Below, one piece after another: positions 1-5,479 of a stretch of DNA of 5,633 nt. Location of the stretch: NCBI GenBank assembly GCA_003541875.1, contig DPLS01000100.1:1-5633 (forward strand), in the 5' to 3' direction. Both the position numbers and the translations under genes were made by a program. Source of the DNA: Bacteroidota bacterium. GTDB lineage: Bacteria > Bacteroidota > Ignavibacteria > UBA10030 > UBA6906. Under the pieces are notes generated by a model that saw nothing but the letters and a program-made list of their open reading frames with translations, was not told the DNA's origin and made no database searches. The first letter of the stretch is position 1, and each line of letters opens with the position of its first letter.

Positions 1-911
1 TCGTTAAATACCCGCGTCACCTGTTCAGCGGTTATCCCAACCACCGGAGCGACCTCCCCGGCAGGAATATTGTGGTTGTGAGCATAAAGACAAAGATCCA
101 TTTGTGGATAGGGCAACGCAAAATAGAATTCTTCCTGTGTTTGAGGGAGGGAGAAGGTGTCAGTTGTCGGGTTTCGTCTGCAGATCTCATCAGGAACGTT
201 GAGCGCCCGTGCCAGTGCATACACTTGTGTTTTATAGAGATGGGCAATCGGTTTGAAGTCGGCGAGTCCGTCTCCGCCTTTTACAAAGAAGCCCTGATCG
301 TATTCAAGCCGGTTTGGCGTCCCGCATACGGCATAGTTCAGCCGGTCCGCGTGAAAGTATGCCATCATCGTGCGCGTGCGCTGTTTGAAATTTGTGGCGG
401 CAACAAGTTGCAGATATGCTGCGAGGGACAGCCGTTCCGATTTCGTTTCACCTGTGGGTGTTTGCACGGTCAAATACGATACATTCAACCGGTCACTCTT
501 TAATATCGATGGTAGAACAATCTTGCTTTTCCATCCCTTTCCATAATTCGGGAACACCATTCGGATTGCTTCGATCTGCCGCTGATAGCATCCAGCGGCG
601 GATAGCATTGGCTCAATGGTTTCAGTCATCGCTGGCATCTGGCACCGTTCGGCAACCATCCGGCCAAGCCTCAGCGCATCCGACGATGAGTCCCGCTCTG
701 GCAAGAACAGAGCAAGGACGTTATCTTTGCCAAGTGCGCGGGTACATAATGCGGCGCACGTGGAGCTGTCAATTCCACCCGAGACGGCAATCACGGCTCC
801 TTTTCTTCGCAGTGAGCCGCGTACCGCATTCCGAATTGATTCAGAGAGCTTTCGGATTTCTTCTTCAACATCAATATTCAGTACTTCTGGTGAGAATTTC
901 ATGAGCATCAT
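1..911 (-). CDS. nadE: NH3-dependent NAD+ synthetase-like protein, 3' end outside window
   Basis: This protein should catalyse ATP-dependent amidation of nicotinic acid adenine dinucleotide to NAD+ in the cytoplasm, the last step of NAD synthesis. About 303 residues are visible with no stop. The ATP-pyrophosphatase P-loop SGGIDSS lies at residues 44-50. KGGDGLADFKP (211-221) and PTTD (248-251), followed by a Q-rich acidic stretch (QTQEE), match the conserved NadE substrate and ATP loops. No N-terminal glutaminase domain is present, so ammonia is the likely nitrogen donor. About 60 residues between the P-loop half and the SERLSLAAYLQ segment (roughly residues 85-145) look longer than in compact NadE proteins. 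I chose the ATG at 911-909 because it overlaps the stop of the upstream VanZ gene (ATGA). In-frame ATGs at 908 and 902 are alternatives, and none has a clear ribosome binding site. The family call is firm. Whether this is the housekeeping NadE or a specialised paralogue tied to surface polysaccharide genes is open. Confidence 0.9.
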   Translation of the reverse strand, partial: MMLMKFSPEVLNIDVEEEIRKLSESIRNAVRGSLRRKGAVIAVSGGIDSSTCAALCTRALGKDNVLALFLPERDSSSDALRLGRMVAERCQMPAMTETIEPMLSAAGCYQRQIEAIRMVFPNYGKGWKSKIVLPSILKSDRLNVSYLTVQTPTGETKSERLSLAAYLQLVAATNFKQRTRTMMAYFHADRLNYAVCGTPNRLEYDQGFFVKGGDGLADFKPIAHLYKTQVYALARALNVPDEICRRNPTTDTFSLPQTQEEFYFALPYPQMDLCLYAHNHNIPAGEVAPVVGITAEQVTRVFN

Positions 912-2056
912 TTCGTCGAATGAGTCTGAGGAAGAGGATCTTTCTGGAACTGGCGAGGAAACGACACGTTCAGGGCGGACAATATTTTCTCCACCCATCC
1001 CTTTCGGTGTACAAAGAGTCCGACGTACGCACCAAGACCGTTTGTGAGAATATCAACACTACTCGAGCTACGCGTAGGGAGATATGCCTGAGCGATTTCT
1101 ACTGTCAAGCTCATTATCAGCGCGATAACTACCACGACAATCACTTGGCCGATTCTTCCGAGTCGTTTGACAGACAGGATGGACAACAAGAATCCGACCG
1201 GAATATAGATGATAATGTTGGCAATGATGTCCATGATGAAGGGGTGTCGCGGATTGGGCCAGTAGTCGCGCGGAGATTGAAGTACTGTGCGTATATACGG
1301 GGAGAACTCGCCAGACCAGAGGAGAGCGGCTGGTGATGGCCTACCGTGGTCGATGACAGTTGTTCCCTCCCGTTCATCGAAAGTGTAGCGTAACACCGCT
1401 GTCGTATCACGAAGAAGCCTTTCAGGACTATTGAGTTCCTCTGGCATCACGGCACGACTGAGCACACAGAGTTGGTAGAAGATTCCCCTCCAGCCGTATT
1501 TTCCATTCGCGAAGCTGCCGAGTATCAGGGGATAAAGATTGTCCCACGAGGAATAGTCAATAATCCCGATTTTCTGACGGACTTTCCGTATGCCGTCAAT
1601 GTACGCCGAGATGTCATTCCCATCGTATGCGATGGCGAGCATGAACCGCCTATCTGTCGATTGCTCAAAGAGTTTCTGAACAACAACCGCGCGCGGCCTT
1701 TGGTCACCATCCGTTCGAATACGAAGAATGAGGTCGTCGAACAATTGGTCCACGCTCAGGTTGTTGTAGCGTTCGTCCAGTCCGTACCCCAGAATTCTTC
1801 CCTGTCTCCATGGTGCCAGTGCCTTCACGTCCAAGAGAATTGTCCACTCTCGGAGCAGTGCAAGTTTTGCGGGTGGGGCCGAGGTGTACGCAGTGGCAGG
1901 CGGGGTGAATCTCACTCCGCCTTCGGGTTCCCAGGTAACCTGATTTGTTTGGTGGAAATTGAATGGCCACAGGCAAAGCAGCAAAAGGACCAGTATGCAG
2001 CACAAGAAATACGGCACTGGTCGATCATCAAAAGAAGGCAGAGGCAGCGTTGTCAC
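908..2056 (-). CDS. VanZ-domain membrane protein with LamG-like central domain
   Basis: The protein has 382 residues. A single hydrophobic helix at about 16-32 anchors the N terminus. Residues about 45-235 resemble a laminin-G/concanavalin-A-like fold: the segment around 189-207 (GWRGIFYQLCVLSRAVMPEEL) has the G-x-I...v-L-S-R-A-v-x-x-E-E-L pattern of that family, followed by LRYTFDE at 222-228. The C terminus is a VanZ domain with D276, N280, P286/G288, then E320, Q323, R329, serines 330-333, D335 and N339 in the usual order, on about three to four membrane helices. VanZ domains occur in teicoplanin resistance and in many envelope or exopolysaccharide loci, and their biochemistry is unclear. 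At 382 residues the protein is about twice the size of a bare VanZ protein because of the extra domain. The start is a GTG with a weak upstream GGA; an in-frame stop lies at 2119-2117, so few alternatives exist. It overlaps the nadE-like gene by four bases, so the two are likely co-translated. A role in the envelope is inference. Confidence 0.85.
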   Translation of the reverse strand: MTTLPLPSFDDRPVPYFLCCILVLLLLCLWPFNFHQTNQVTWEPEGGVRFTPPATAYTSAPPAKLALLREWTILLDVKALAPWRQGRILGYGLDERYNNLSVDQLFDDLILRIRTDGDQRPRAVVVQKLFEQSTDRRFMLAIAYDGNDISAYIDGIRKVRQKIGIIDYSSWDNLYPLILGSFANGKYGWRGIFYQLCVLSRAVMPEELNSPERLLRDTTAVLRYTFDEREGTTVIDHGRPSPAALLWSGEFSPYIRTVLQSPRDYWPNPRHPFIMDIIANIIIYIPVGFLLSILSVKRLGRIGQVIVVVVIALIMSLTVEIAQAYLPTRSSSSVDILTNGLGAYVGLFVHRKGWVEKILSALNVSFPRQFQKDPLPQTHSTK

Positions 2057-2231
2057 CGATCCGGCAGAATCGTTAGCGAACAGAGAACTGACGGGATGTT
2101 GAATCTCCCGCTTGCGTCATCCATGCTTGCAGAATATTTGACTCAAGATATGCCGAAAAGCAGTAAGTTGCAACGAAGAGCAGTCTCTGCGCTAGGGCAT
2201 CGTTACTAAGGGAAGCCGTAGTGTGATGCTG

Positions 2232-2260
2232 ATTATACGATGTTGCCTTCACGCTCGAAG
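2232..2260 (-). promoter_or_regulatory. Putative promoter of the VanZ-nadE pair
   Basis: On the minus strand a perfect TATAAT lies at 2237-2232, which would start transcription near 2225 and leave a leader of about 170 bases before the GTG at 2056. The -35 side is poor: TTCGAG at 2259-2254 is the nearest candidate with 16 bp spacing. It overlaps the plus-strand tRNA promoter candidate, so the two would form a divergent control region. Confidence 0.35.
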
Positions 2261-2271
2261 TTTCGTATCTT
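2243..2271 (+). promoter_or_regulatory. Putative promoter of the tRNA cluster
   Basis: TTGCCT (2243-2248) and TATCTT (2266-2271) are separated by 17 bp, each matching the sigma-70 consensus at four of six bases. The predicted start near 2278 lies about 15 bases upstream of tRNA-Pro, a normal distance for a tRNA operon. The call rests on spacing and position; the hexamers alone are not decisive. Confidence 0.4.
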
Positions 2272-2292
2272 TTATCTGTGTCCGAACGTAAT

Positions 2293-2367
2293 CGGGGCGT
2301 AGCGCAGCCCGGCTAGCGCGCCTGCCTTGGGCGCAGGAGGTCGTGGGTTCGAATCCCGCCGCCCCGA
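2293..2367 (+). tRNA. tRNA-Pro (anticodon UGG)
   Basis: A full cloverleaf can be drawn. The acceptor stem is 2293-2299 with 2360-2366 (seven pairs), the D stem GCGC 2302-2305 with 2316-2319, and the anticodon stem 2321-2325 with 2333-2337. The seven-base loop CTTGGGC gives anticodon TGG. The T arm carries TTCGAAT, with one G-U pair in its stem. The C1-G72 pair with A73 is the identity feature of bacterial tRNA-Pro. The CCA tail is not encoded. It reads CCA codons and probably the other proline codons by wobble. It is first in the cluster. Confidence 0.97.
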
Positions 2368-2405
2368 CAAGCGTTGATTCGGGACAAGCAAATGTATCGG
2401 ACATT

Positions 2406-2535
2406 GTCCCCGTAGCTCAACTGGATACCGACCCGACCGCCTGTGTTCGGCTTCGTGATGTCAGGCGGACAGGGGCAACAGCCTTCTAGATCCCGTCCCA
2501 ATAGCTGGGGTAGGACTCTCATTCGGGCGCTCACG
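2406..2535 (+). pseudogene. Disrupted tRNA-Arg(UCU)-like relic
   Basis: The 5' part reads like a normal tRNA-Arg: acceptor strand GTCCCCG (2406-2412), TA, D-stem GCTC (2415-2418) and D-loop start AACTGGATA (2419-2427). About 45 foreign bases follow, including a 7-bp inverted repeat (CCGCCTG 2437-2443, CAGGCGG 2462-2468). The tRNA pattern then resumes with GGGC (2473-2476, still able to pair with GCTC) and ACAGC-CTTCTA (2478-2488), the anticodon arm and TCT anticodon. A second interruption of about 14 bases (2489-2502) falls just after base 37. AGCTGG then restores four of five anticodon-stem pairs. The T arm is not recognisable, and no strand complementary to GTCCCCG is present at the 3' end, so a working tRNA is unlikely. 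The intact tRNA-Arg directly downstream shares the 14-mer GCAACAGCCTTCTA. Confidence 0.5.
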
Positions 2536-2543
2536 AAAATGCC

Positions 2544-2617
2544 GGGCCCGTAGCTCAAGTGGATAGAGCAACAGCCTTCTAAGCTGTAGGTTCCGCGTTC
2601 GAGTCGCGGCGGGCTCA
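2544..2617 (+). tRNA. tRNA-Arg (anticodon UCU)
   Basis: The cloverleaf is complete. The acceptor stem is 2544-2550 with 2610-2616 (one G-U), the D stem GCTC/GAGC 2553-2556 with 2566-2569, and the anticodon stem ACAGC/GCTGT 2571-2575 with 2583-2587. The loop CTTCTAA gives anticodon TCT. The T stem is CCGCG/CGCGG with loop TTCGAGT. The discriminator base is A and CCA is not encoded. It decodes AGA and probably AGG. It sits directly after the disrupted tRNA-Arg-like copy. Confidence 0.97.
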
Positions 2618-2624
2618 CAAAGCG

Positions 2625-2716
2625 GGATTGACGATTGAGTTAATTAGTGATTGAGAGATTGGTGGTGTCAATCAAGCGCTGGTCTTTCAATCACCCGATC
2701 GTCAATACTTCAATCC
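2625..2716. repeat. Imperfect palindrome of ATTGA-type units
   Basis: The spacer between tRNA-Arg and tRNA-Glu is a long imperfect inverted repeat with two 34-base arms. The outer seven bases GGATTGA (2625-2631) mirror TCAATCC (2710-2716). The inner twelve bases 2647-2658 mirror 2683-2694 with one G-U. Also, ATTGACGAT (2627-2635) mirrors ATCGTCAAT (2698-2706). The left arm repeats ATTGA four times and the right arm repeats CAAT in the opposite sense. It could be a dispersed intergenic palindrome (REP- or MITE-like) or a processing structure within the tRNA transcript. Confidence 0.6.
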
Positions 2717-2727
2717 TTCATACATTT

Positions 2728-2800
2728 GCCCCCATCGTCTAGAGGCCTAGGACACGGGCTTTTCAAGCCTGTAACACCGGTTCGAATCCGGTTGGGGGCA
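2728..2800 (+). tRNA. tRNA-Glu (anticodon UUC)
   Basis: The acceptor stem is GCCCCCA (2728-2734) with TGGGGGC (2793-2799), discriminator A2800. The anticodon arm CGGGC-TTTTCAA-GCCTG gives anticodon TTC. The T arm is ACCGG-TTCGAAT-CCGGT. CCA is not encoded. It decodes GAA/GAG, and glutamyl-tRNA also feeds tetrapyrrole synthesis in many bacteria. It is last in the cluster. The last 12 bases of its T-arm and acceptor strand recur at 3483-3494. Confidence 0.97.
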
Positions 2801-2828
2801 CACGCTTTTCGAGGGTCTTCTAATCCGA

Positions 2829-2849
2829 CTGGCATTCACAAGATGCCAG
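2829..2849. other. Hairpin after tRNA-Glu, possible weak terminator
   Basis: CTGGCAT (2829-2835) and ATGCCAG (2843-2849) form a perfect 7-bp stem with a 7-base loop. It lies between the tRNA cluster and the convergent pseudogene, where a terminator would be expected. No T-tract follows on either strand, so classic Rho-independent termination is doubtful. Apart from this hairpin I see nothing in 2801-2957. Confidence 0.3.
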
Positions 2850-2957
2850 CGTTCTGGAATACGCTCTCTGCGTAACTCACAACATCTGCTCACCGATCCA
2901 GCGCCCTCCATCAACAATAGGTCAACAGAGCCATCCTTCTGTCCCCTAGGCAACTGA

Positions 2958-3331
2958 TCATTGAGTGCTGGGTTCCTTTCGTTCCAACAGCAGGATCATT
3001 CTTGTTTGAATAGACTCACCAGTGCGAATTGTAGTAGTCAACCCCACTTGCCGCCCCTGTAGCATCCCATTCGATTGAATATGTCCCAAGTAGCGGCTGC
3101 CTTTCGGAAGGGCTCCGATCTCCAATGCGAGCAGGTTGACTACCTCTGGCGGGACCCACCTGTTTTCAGATGTACACACCTCGGTGTTCTCGTGGCGCTG
3201 GACCGAATCGGACAAATCTGCTCCCGAGAAAGCTCTACCGATATGTTGTTTCCGGCGACTGCATGACCGGTCGGTTCGGTTGTGAAATTTTGAACCTGAT
3301 ATCCAACAAGGCCGGGATTGTATTCTGCCAA
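2958..3331 (-). pseudogene. Decayed T9SS-sorted surface protein (C-terminal domain)
   Basis: Pieces of a type IX secretion C-terminal sorting domain (FlgD-like beta-sandwich) appear in order but in different frames. EVVNLLALEIGALPKGSR lies at about 3147-3092. After a frameshift comes TYSIEWDATGAASGV (3084-3040). A compensating shift then gives TIRTGESIQTRMILLL (about 3032-2985), reaching a stop at 2958. The intact family ends with GSH-x-x-x-WDATG-x-ASGVYYYR-x-x-G-x-x-x-QTRKMxLLK, which matches piece by piece. Further upstream, segments such as QNF and ISVELSRE (3331 to about 3200, a third frame) may correspond to the YPNPFNPxTxI region, but this is weak. At least two frameshifts within about 60 bases, next to intact genes, indicate decay more than sequencing error. 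The passenger function cannot be told. The intact protein would have been secreted to the cell surface. Confidence 0.6.
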
Positions 3332-3494
3332 GCCGTACTACTCTGGCAGACCCAGGTGAGTAGTCTGGCGATACGTATGGAGAGCAGCAAAAAGCCAATG
3401 AGTTGCGAGGAGAGTTGATTCTGACAGCTCCCCCGTGTCGGGAAGTTGGTTGGGAACACACCGCAACTGACATTCTGGGGAGCCGGTTGGGGGC

Positions 3495-3787
3495 CTTCGC
3501 CTCATCATGTCGTGATAAGATGAACCCTATTCAATCGTTCCACCCTTGATCATGTAGCATGCTCGATCCGTCCCACACAACCCTATGGCTTCAGGCGGTT
3601 TCGTTTTGTAATTGATGGGTCAGCTGCAGGAACCTACAAATCGATGGGGGTACCGCAACTCGATTCTCACCCAATCCGCTGGATCCTGACATGCTCCGTC
3701 AATCCGGCTGGTTTGTCAGTATCTGGGAACATGCTCGACGATGTGGAAGATTCCGGTACGAAACACCCGTGCGGCTGCATTTTTCTA
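3495..3787. other. Stretch with no recognisable gene
   Basis: No reading frame here has a credible start, ribosome site and family signature. A plus-strand frame is open from 3524 to 3856, but it runs through the xylA promoter and the operator palindromes and its translation matches no family I know. The stretch may be remains of the same decayed region as 2958-3331, or plain intergenic DNA. Confidence 0.4.
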
Positions 3788-3816
3788 TTGACATGGACGA
3801 ATTTTATCTCTATAAT
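3788..3816 (+). promoter_or_regulatory. Consensus sigma-70 promoter of xylA
   Basis: TTGACA (3788-3793) and TATAAT (3811-3816) both match the consensus at every base and are spaced exactly 17 bp apart. Transcription would begin near 3823, giving a leader of about 220 bases before the xylA ATG. Such a strong core promoter usually needs a repressor, which fits the palindromes immediately downstream. Confidence 0.85.
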
Positions 3817-3852
3817 TGAATCGGTTCAATTCGATTTGAACCAATACTGGTT
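3816..3852. promoter_or_regulatory. Overlapping palindromes at the xylA start site, likely operator
   Basis: Three palindromes interlock. TTGAATCGGTTCAA (3816-3829) is symmetric at 12 of 14 bases. GGTTCAATTCGATTTGAACC (3823-3842) is symmetric at 18 of 20. AACCAATACTGGTT (3839-3852) is symmetric at 12 of 14. The first two have the central CG common in LacI-family operators. They begin at the last base of the -10 box and cover the expected start, so a bound repressor would block RNA polymerase. The regulator is not in the window. A LacI-type sugar repressor is inference; a ROK-type XylR is less likely from the sequence. Confidence 0.6.
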
Positions 3853-3974
3853 TTGATCTCTGCCATCAGTTCTATAACACTTTGGCCAAGTCGTCATTGT
3901 TGTAACAGGCAGAGCGTGTTGGCGCGTCAAATGGCGGCCGTTCAGAAGACTTCCAGTATCATTCACAACGAGTG

Positions 3975-4001
3975 ACTTGACGTCGTGATACGACGTCGGG
4001 T
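3975..4001 (+). promoter_or_regulatory. Stem-loop in the xylA leader
   Basis: GACGTCG (3979-3985) and CGACGTC (3991-3997) pair perfectly around the 5-base loop TGATA. Four further pairs (two of them G-U) extend the stem to 3975-4001. It lies about 45 bases before the xylA ATG and is not followed by a T-tract, so it is not a standard terminator. It could stabilise the mRNA, modulate translation, or act at DNA level as a second protein-binding palindrome. Confidence 0.45.
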
Positions 4002-4045
4002 ACCCCGCGATACGTTCTAGTGTATTGAACACAACCCAAGACACC

Positions 4046-5371
4046 ATGACAACGTTGAACAGGTTTTTCCCAAAAGTTGACCGACAAATTCCCTACGAGG
4101 GGAAGGACTCAAAGAATCCTCTATCGTTTAGGTACTATGACAAAAACCGAAACGTGGGCAACAAAACTATGGGAGAGCTCCTGCGGTTTTCTGTTGCGTA
4201 TTGGCACACGTTCATGGGAACAGGGTCAGACATGTTCGGAGGGCCGAATTTCAAGAGGGAGTGGCACAAGGCCAGCAATCCCATAGACCGGGCCAGGGAC
4301 ACGATGGAAGCAGCCTTTGAGTTCTTCCAGAAACTGGGAGTCGAATACTATTGCTTTCATGATCGGGACATAGCTCCTGAGGGACAAACGTTCGTCCAAT
4401 CCTGTAGAAACCTCGAAACAGTTGTTGAGTTTGCGAAGAGTCTTCAGAAGGAAACTGGAATCAAGGTCCTTTGGGGAACAGCAAATCTCTTCAGCAGTCC
4501 AATCTACTCGCAGGGCGCTGCAACAAGCCCCGATGCTCGCGTCATGGCTCATGCTGCAGCCCAGGTAAAGAATGCAATCGATGCGACGAAGGAACTTGGA
4601 GGTGAGAACTACGTGTTTTGGGGTGGCCGCGAAGGGTACGAGACATTGTTGAACACCGACATGAAAAAGGAGCAGGAACAGATGGCTCGATTCCTGCACA
4701 TGGCAGTGGACTACAAGCATAAGATCGGCTTTGATGGCCAATTCCTGATCGAACCAAAGCCAGCAGAACCCACCAAACATCAGTACGACTTTGATGCTGC
4801 ATCAGCGCTGTACTTCTTGAAGGAGCATGACCTGCTCGATCATTTCAAGTTGAACATAGAAGCAAATCACGCTACTCTCGCCGGTCATACCTTTGAGCAT
4901 GAACTGGCAGTTGCCTCAGCCGCGGGAAAACTCGGGAGTGTTGATGCAAATCGCGGCGATACGATGCTGGGATGGGACACTGATCAGTTTCCCGTCGACA
5001 TCTACAGCACAACGGTTGCCATGATGATCATCCTGAATCAGGGTGGACTCGGAAAAGGTGGGCTGAACTTTGACGCGAAGGTGCGACGAAGTTCCACCGA
5101 TCCCACGGATCTCTTCCATGCCCACATCGGAGGGATGGATGCCTTCGCCCGCGGGCTTCTCATAGCCCGGCGGATTATTGATGATAGTGCATTGAGTGGT
5201 TTCATTGACAAGCGGTACGACAGTTACAGATCGGGAATCGGCGCCACAATTATGTCTGGCAGAGTTGGACTCGAAGAGATTGAAAAATGGGTTATTGGTG
5301 CAGAATCTCCAGTGCTGCAGAGCGGCCGTCAGGAAATGCTCGAGAATATTCTGAATTCATATTTGACCTAA
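4046..5371 (+). CDS. xylA: Xylose isomerase
   Basis: The enzyme interconverts D-xylose and D-xylulose (and glucose/fructose) in the cytoplasm using two divalent metals (Mg, Mn or Co). From the ATG at 4046 the protein has 441 residues, normal for the longer class II enzymes, which carry an N-terminal segment like FFPKVDRQIPYEG. Catalytic His105 and Asp108 are in FHDRD. The metal ligands and active-site residues Glu236 and Lys238 (EPKPAEPTKHQYD), Glu272, His275 (NIEANHATLAGHTFEHE), Asp300, Asp311, Asp313 and Asp343 are all present, so it should be active. A TTG at 4025 would add seven residues (to MNTTQDT-M), but the family starts just before this segment, so the ATG is preferred. No strong Shine-Dalgarno is seen. 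Neither xylulokinase nor a sugar transporter is in the window. The gene has its own promoter, operator-like palindromes and terminator, so it appears monocistronic. Confidence 0.97.
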   Translation: MTTLNRFFPKVDRQIPYEGKDSKNPLSFRYYDKNRNVGNKTMGELLRFSVAYWHTFMGTGSDMFGGPNFKREWHKASNPIDRARDTMEAAFEFFQKLGVEYYCFHDRDIAPEGQTFVQSCRNLETVVEFAKSLQKETGIKVLWGTANLFSSPIYSQGAATSPDARVMAHAAAQVKNAIDATKELGGENYVFWGGREGYETLLNTDMKKEQEQMARFLHMAVDYKHKIGFDGQFLIEPKPAEPTKHQYDFDAASALYFLKEHDLLDHFKLNIEANHATLAGHTFEHELAVASAAGKLGSVDANRGDTMLGWDTDQFPVDIYSTTVAMMIILNQGGLGKGGLNFDAKVRRSSTDPTDLFHAHIGGMDAFARGLLIARRIIDDSALSGFIDKRYDSYRSGIGATIMSGRVGLEEIEKWVIGAESPVLQSGRQEMLENILNSYLT

Positions 5372-5378
5372 ACCTTTC

Positions 5379-5410
5379 AACGGATCTTTCCCCCGGATCC
5401 GTTTTTCTTT
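5379..5410 (+). terminator. Rho-independent terminator of xylA
   Basis: AACGGATCT (5379-5387) pairs with GGATCCGTT (5395-5403), with one T-G at the loop end, around a 7-base pyrimidine loop. The run TTTTTCTTT (5402-5410) follows directly. It starts eight bases after the xylA stop, so it ends the transcript after this single gene. Confidence 0.9.
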
Positions 5411-5431
5411 GCTCGAACGAACAATGAAAAT

Positions 5432-5479
5432 GGCAGACCGATTCATTGAACCCGCTGGAGCTTCTCACGATGGTCTGCC
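5432..5479. repeat. 8-bp inverted repeat downstream of xylA
   Basis: GGCAGACC (5432-5439) and GGTCTGCC (5472-5479) are perfect inverted copies with a 32-base interior. This lies in the 220-base stretch after the xylA terminator, which otherwise shows no gene I can support. It could be a regulatory palindrome for a gene starting near or beyond 5611 (ATG with GGA eight bases before it, seven codons visible), or chance. Confidence 0.3.

Noticed and set aside
1472..2209. Long plus-strand frame of 245 residues
   Set aside because: It lies antisense to the VanZ gene, which has clear domain signatures; the plus frame shows no family features.
2313..2618. Minus-strand 101-residue frame across the tRNA cluster
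   Set aside because: It is the antisense of two tRNA genes and the relic; its CRGGGIRTHDL-type text is a known artefact of tRNA loci.
3663..3819. Plus-strand frame with SGWFVSIWEHARRCGRFRYE, faintly like a Vsr/DUF559 nuclease segment
   Set aside because: A short run without catalytic residues or start; the similarity is too weak and the frame ends in the promoter.
4226..4780. Minus-strand 184-residue frame
   Set aside because: It is antisense to xylA, whose catalytic residues are all intact.
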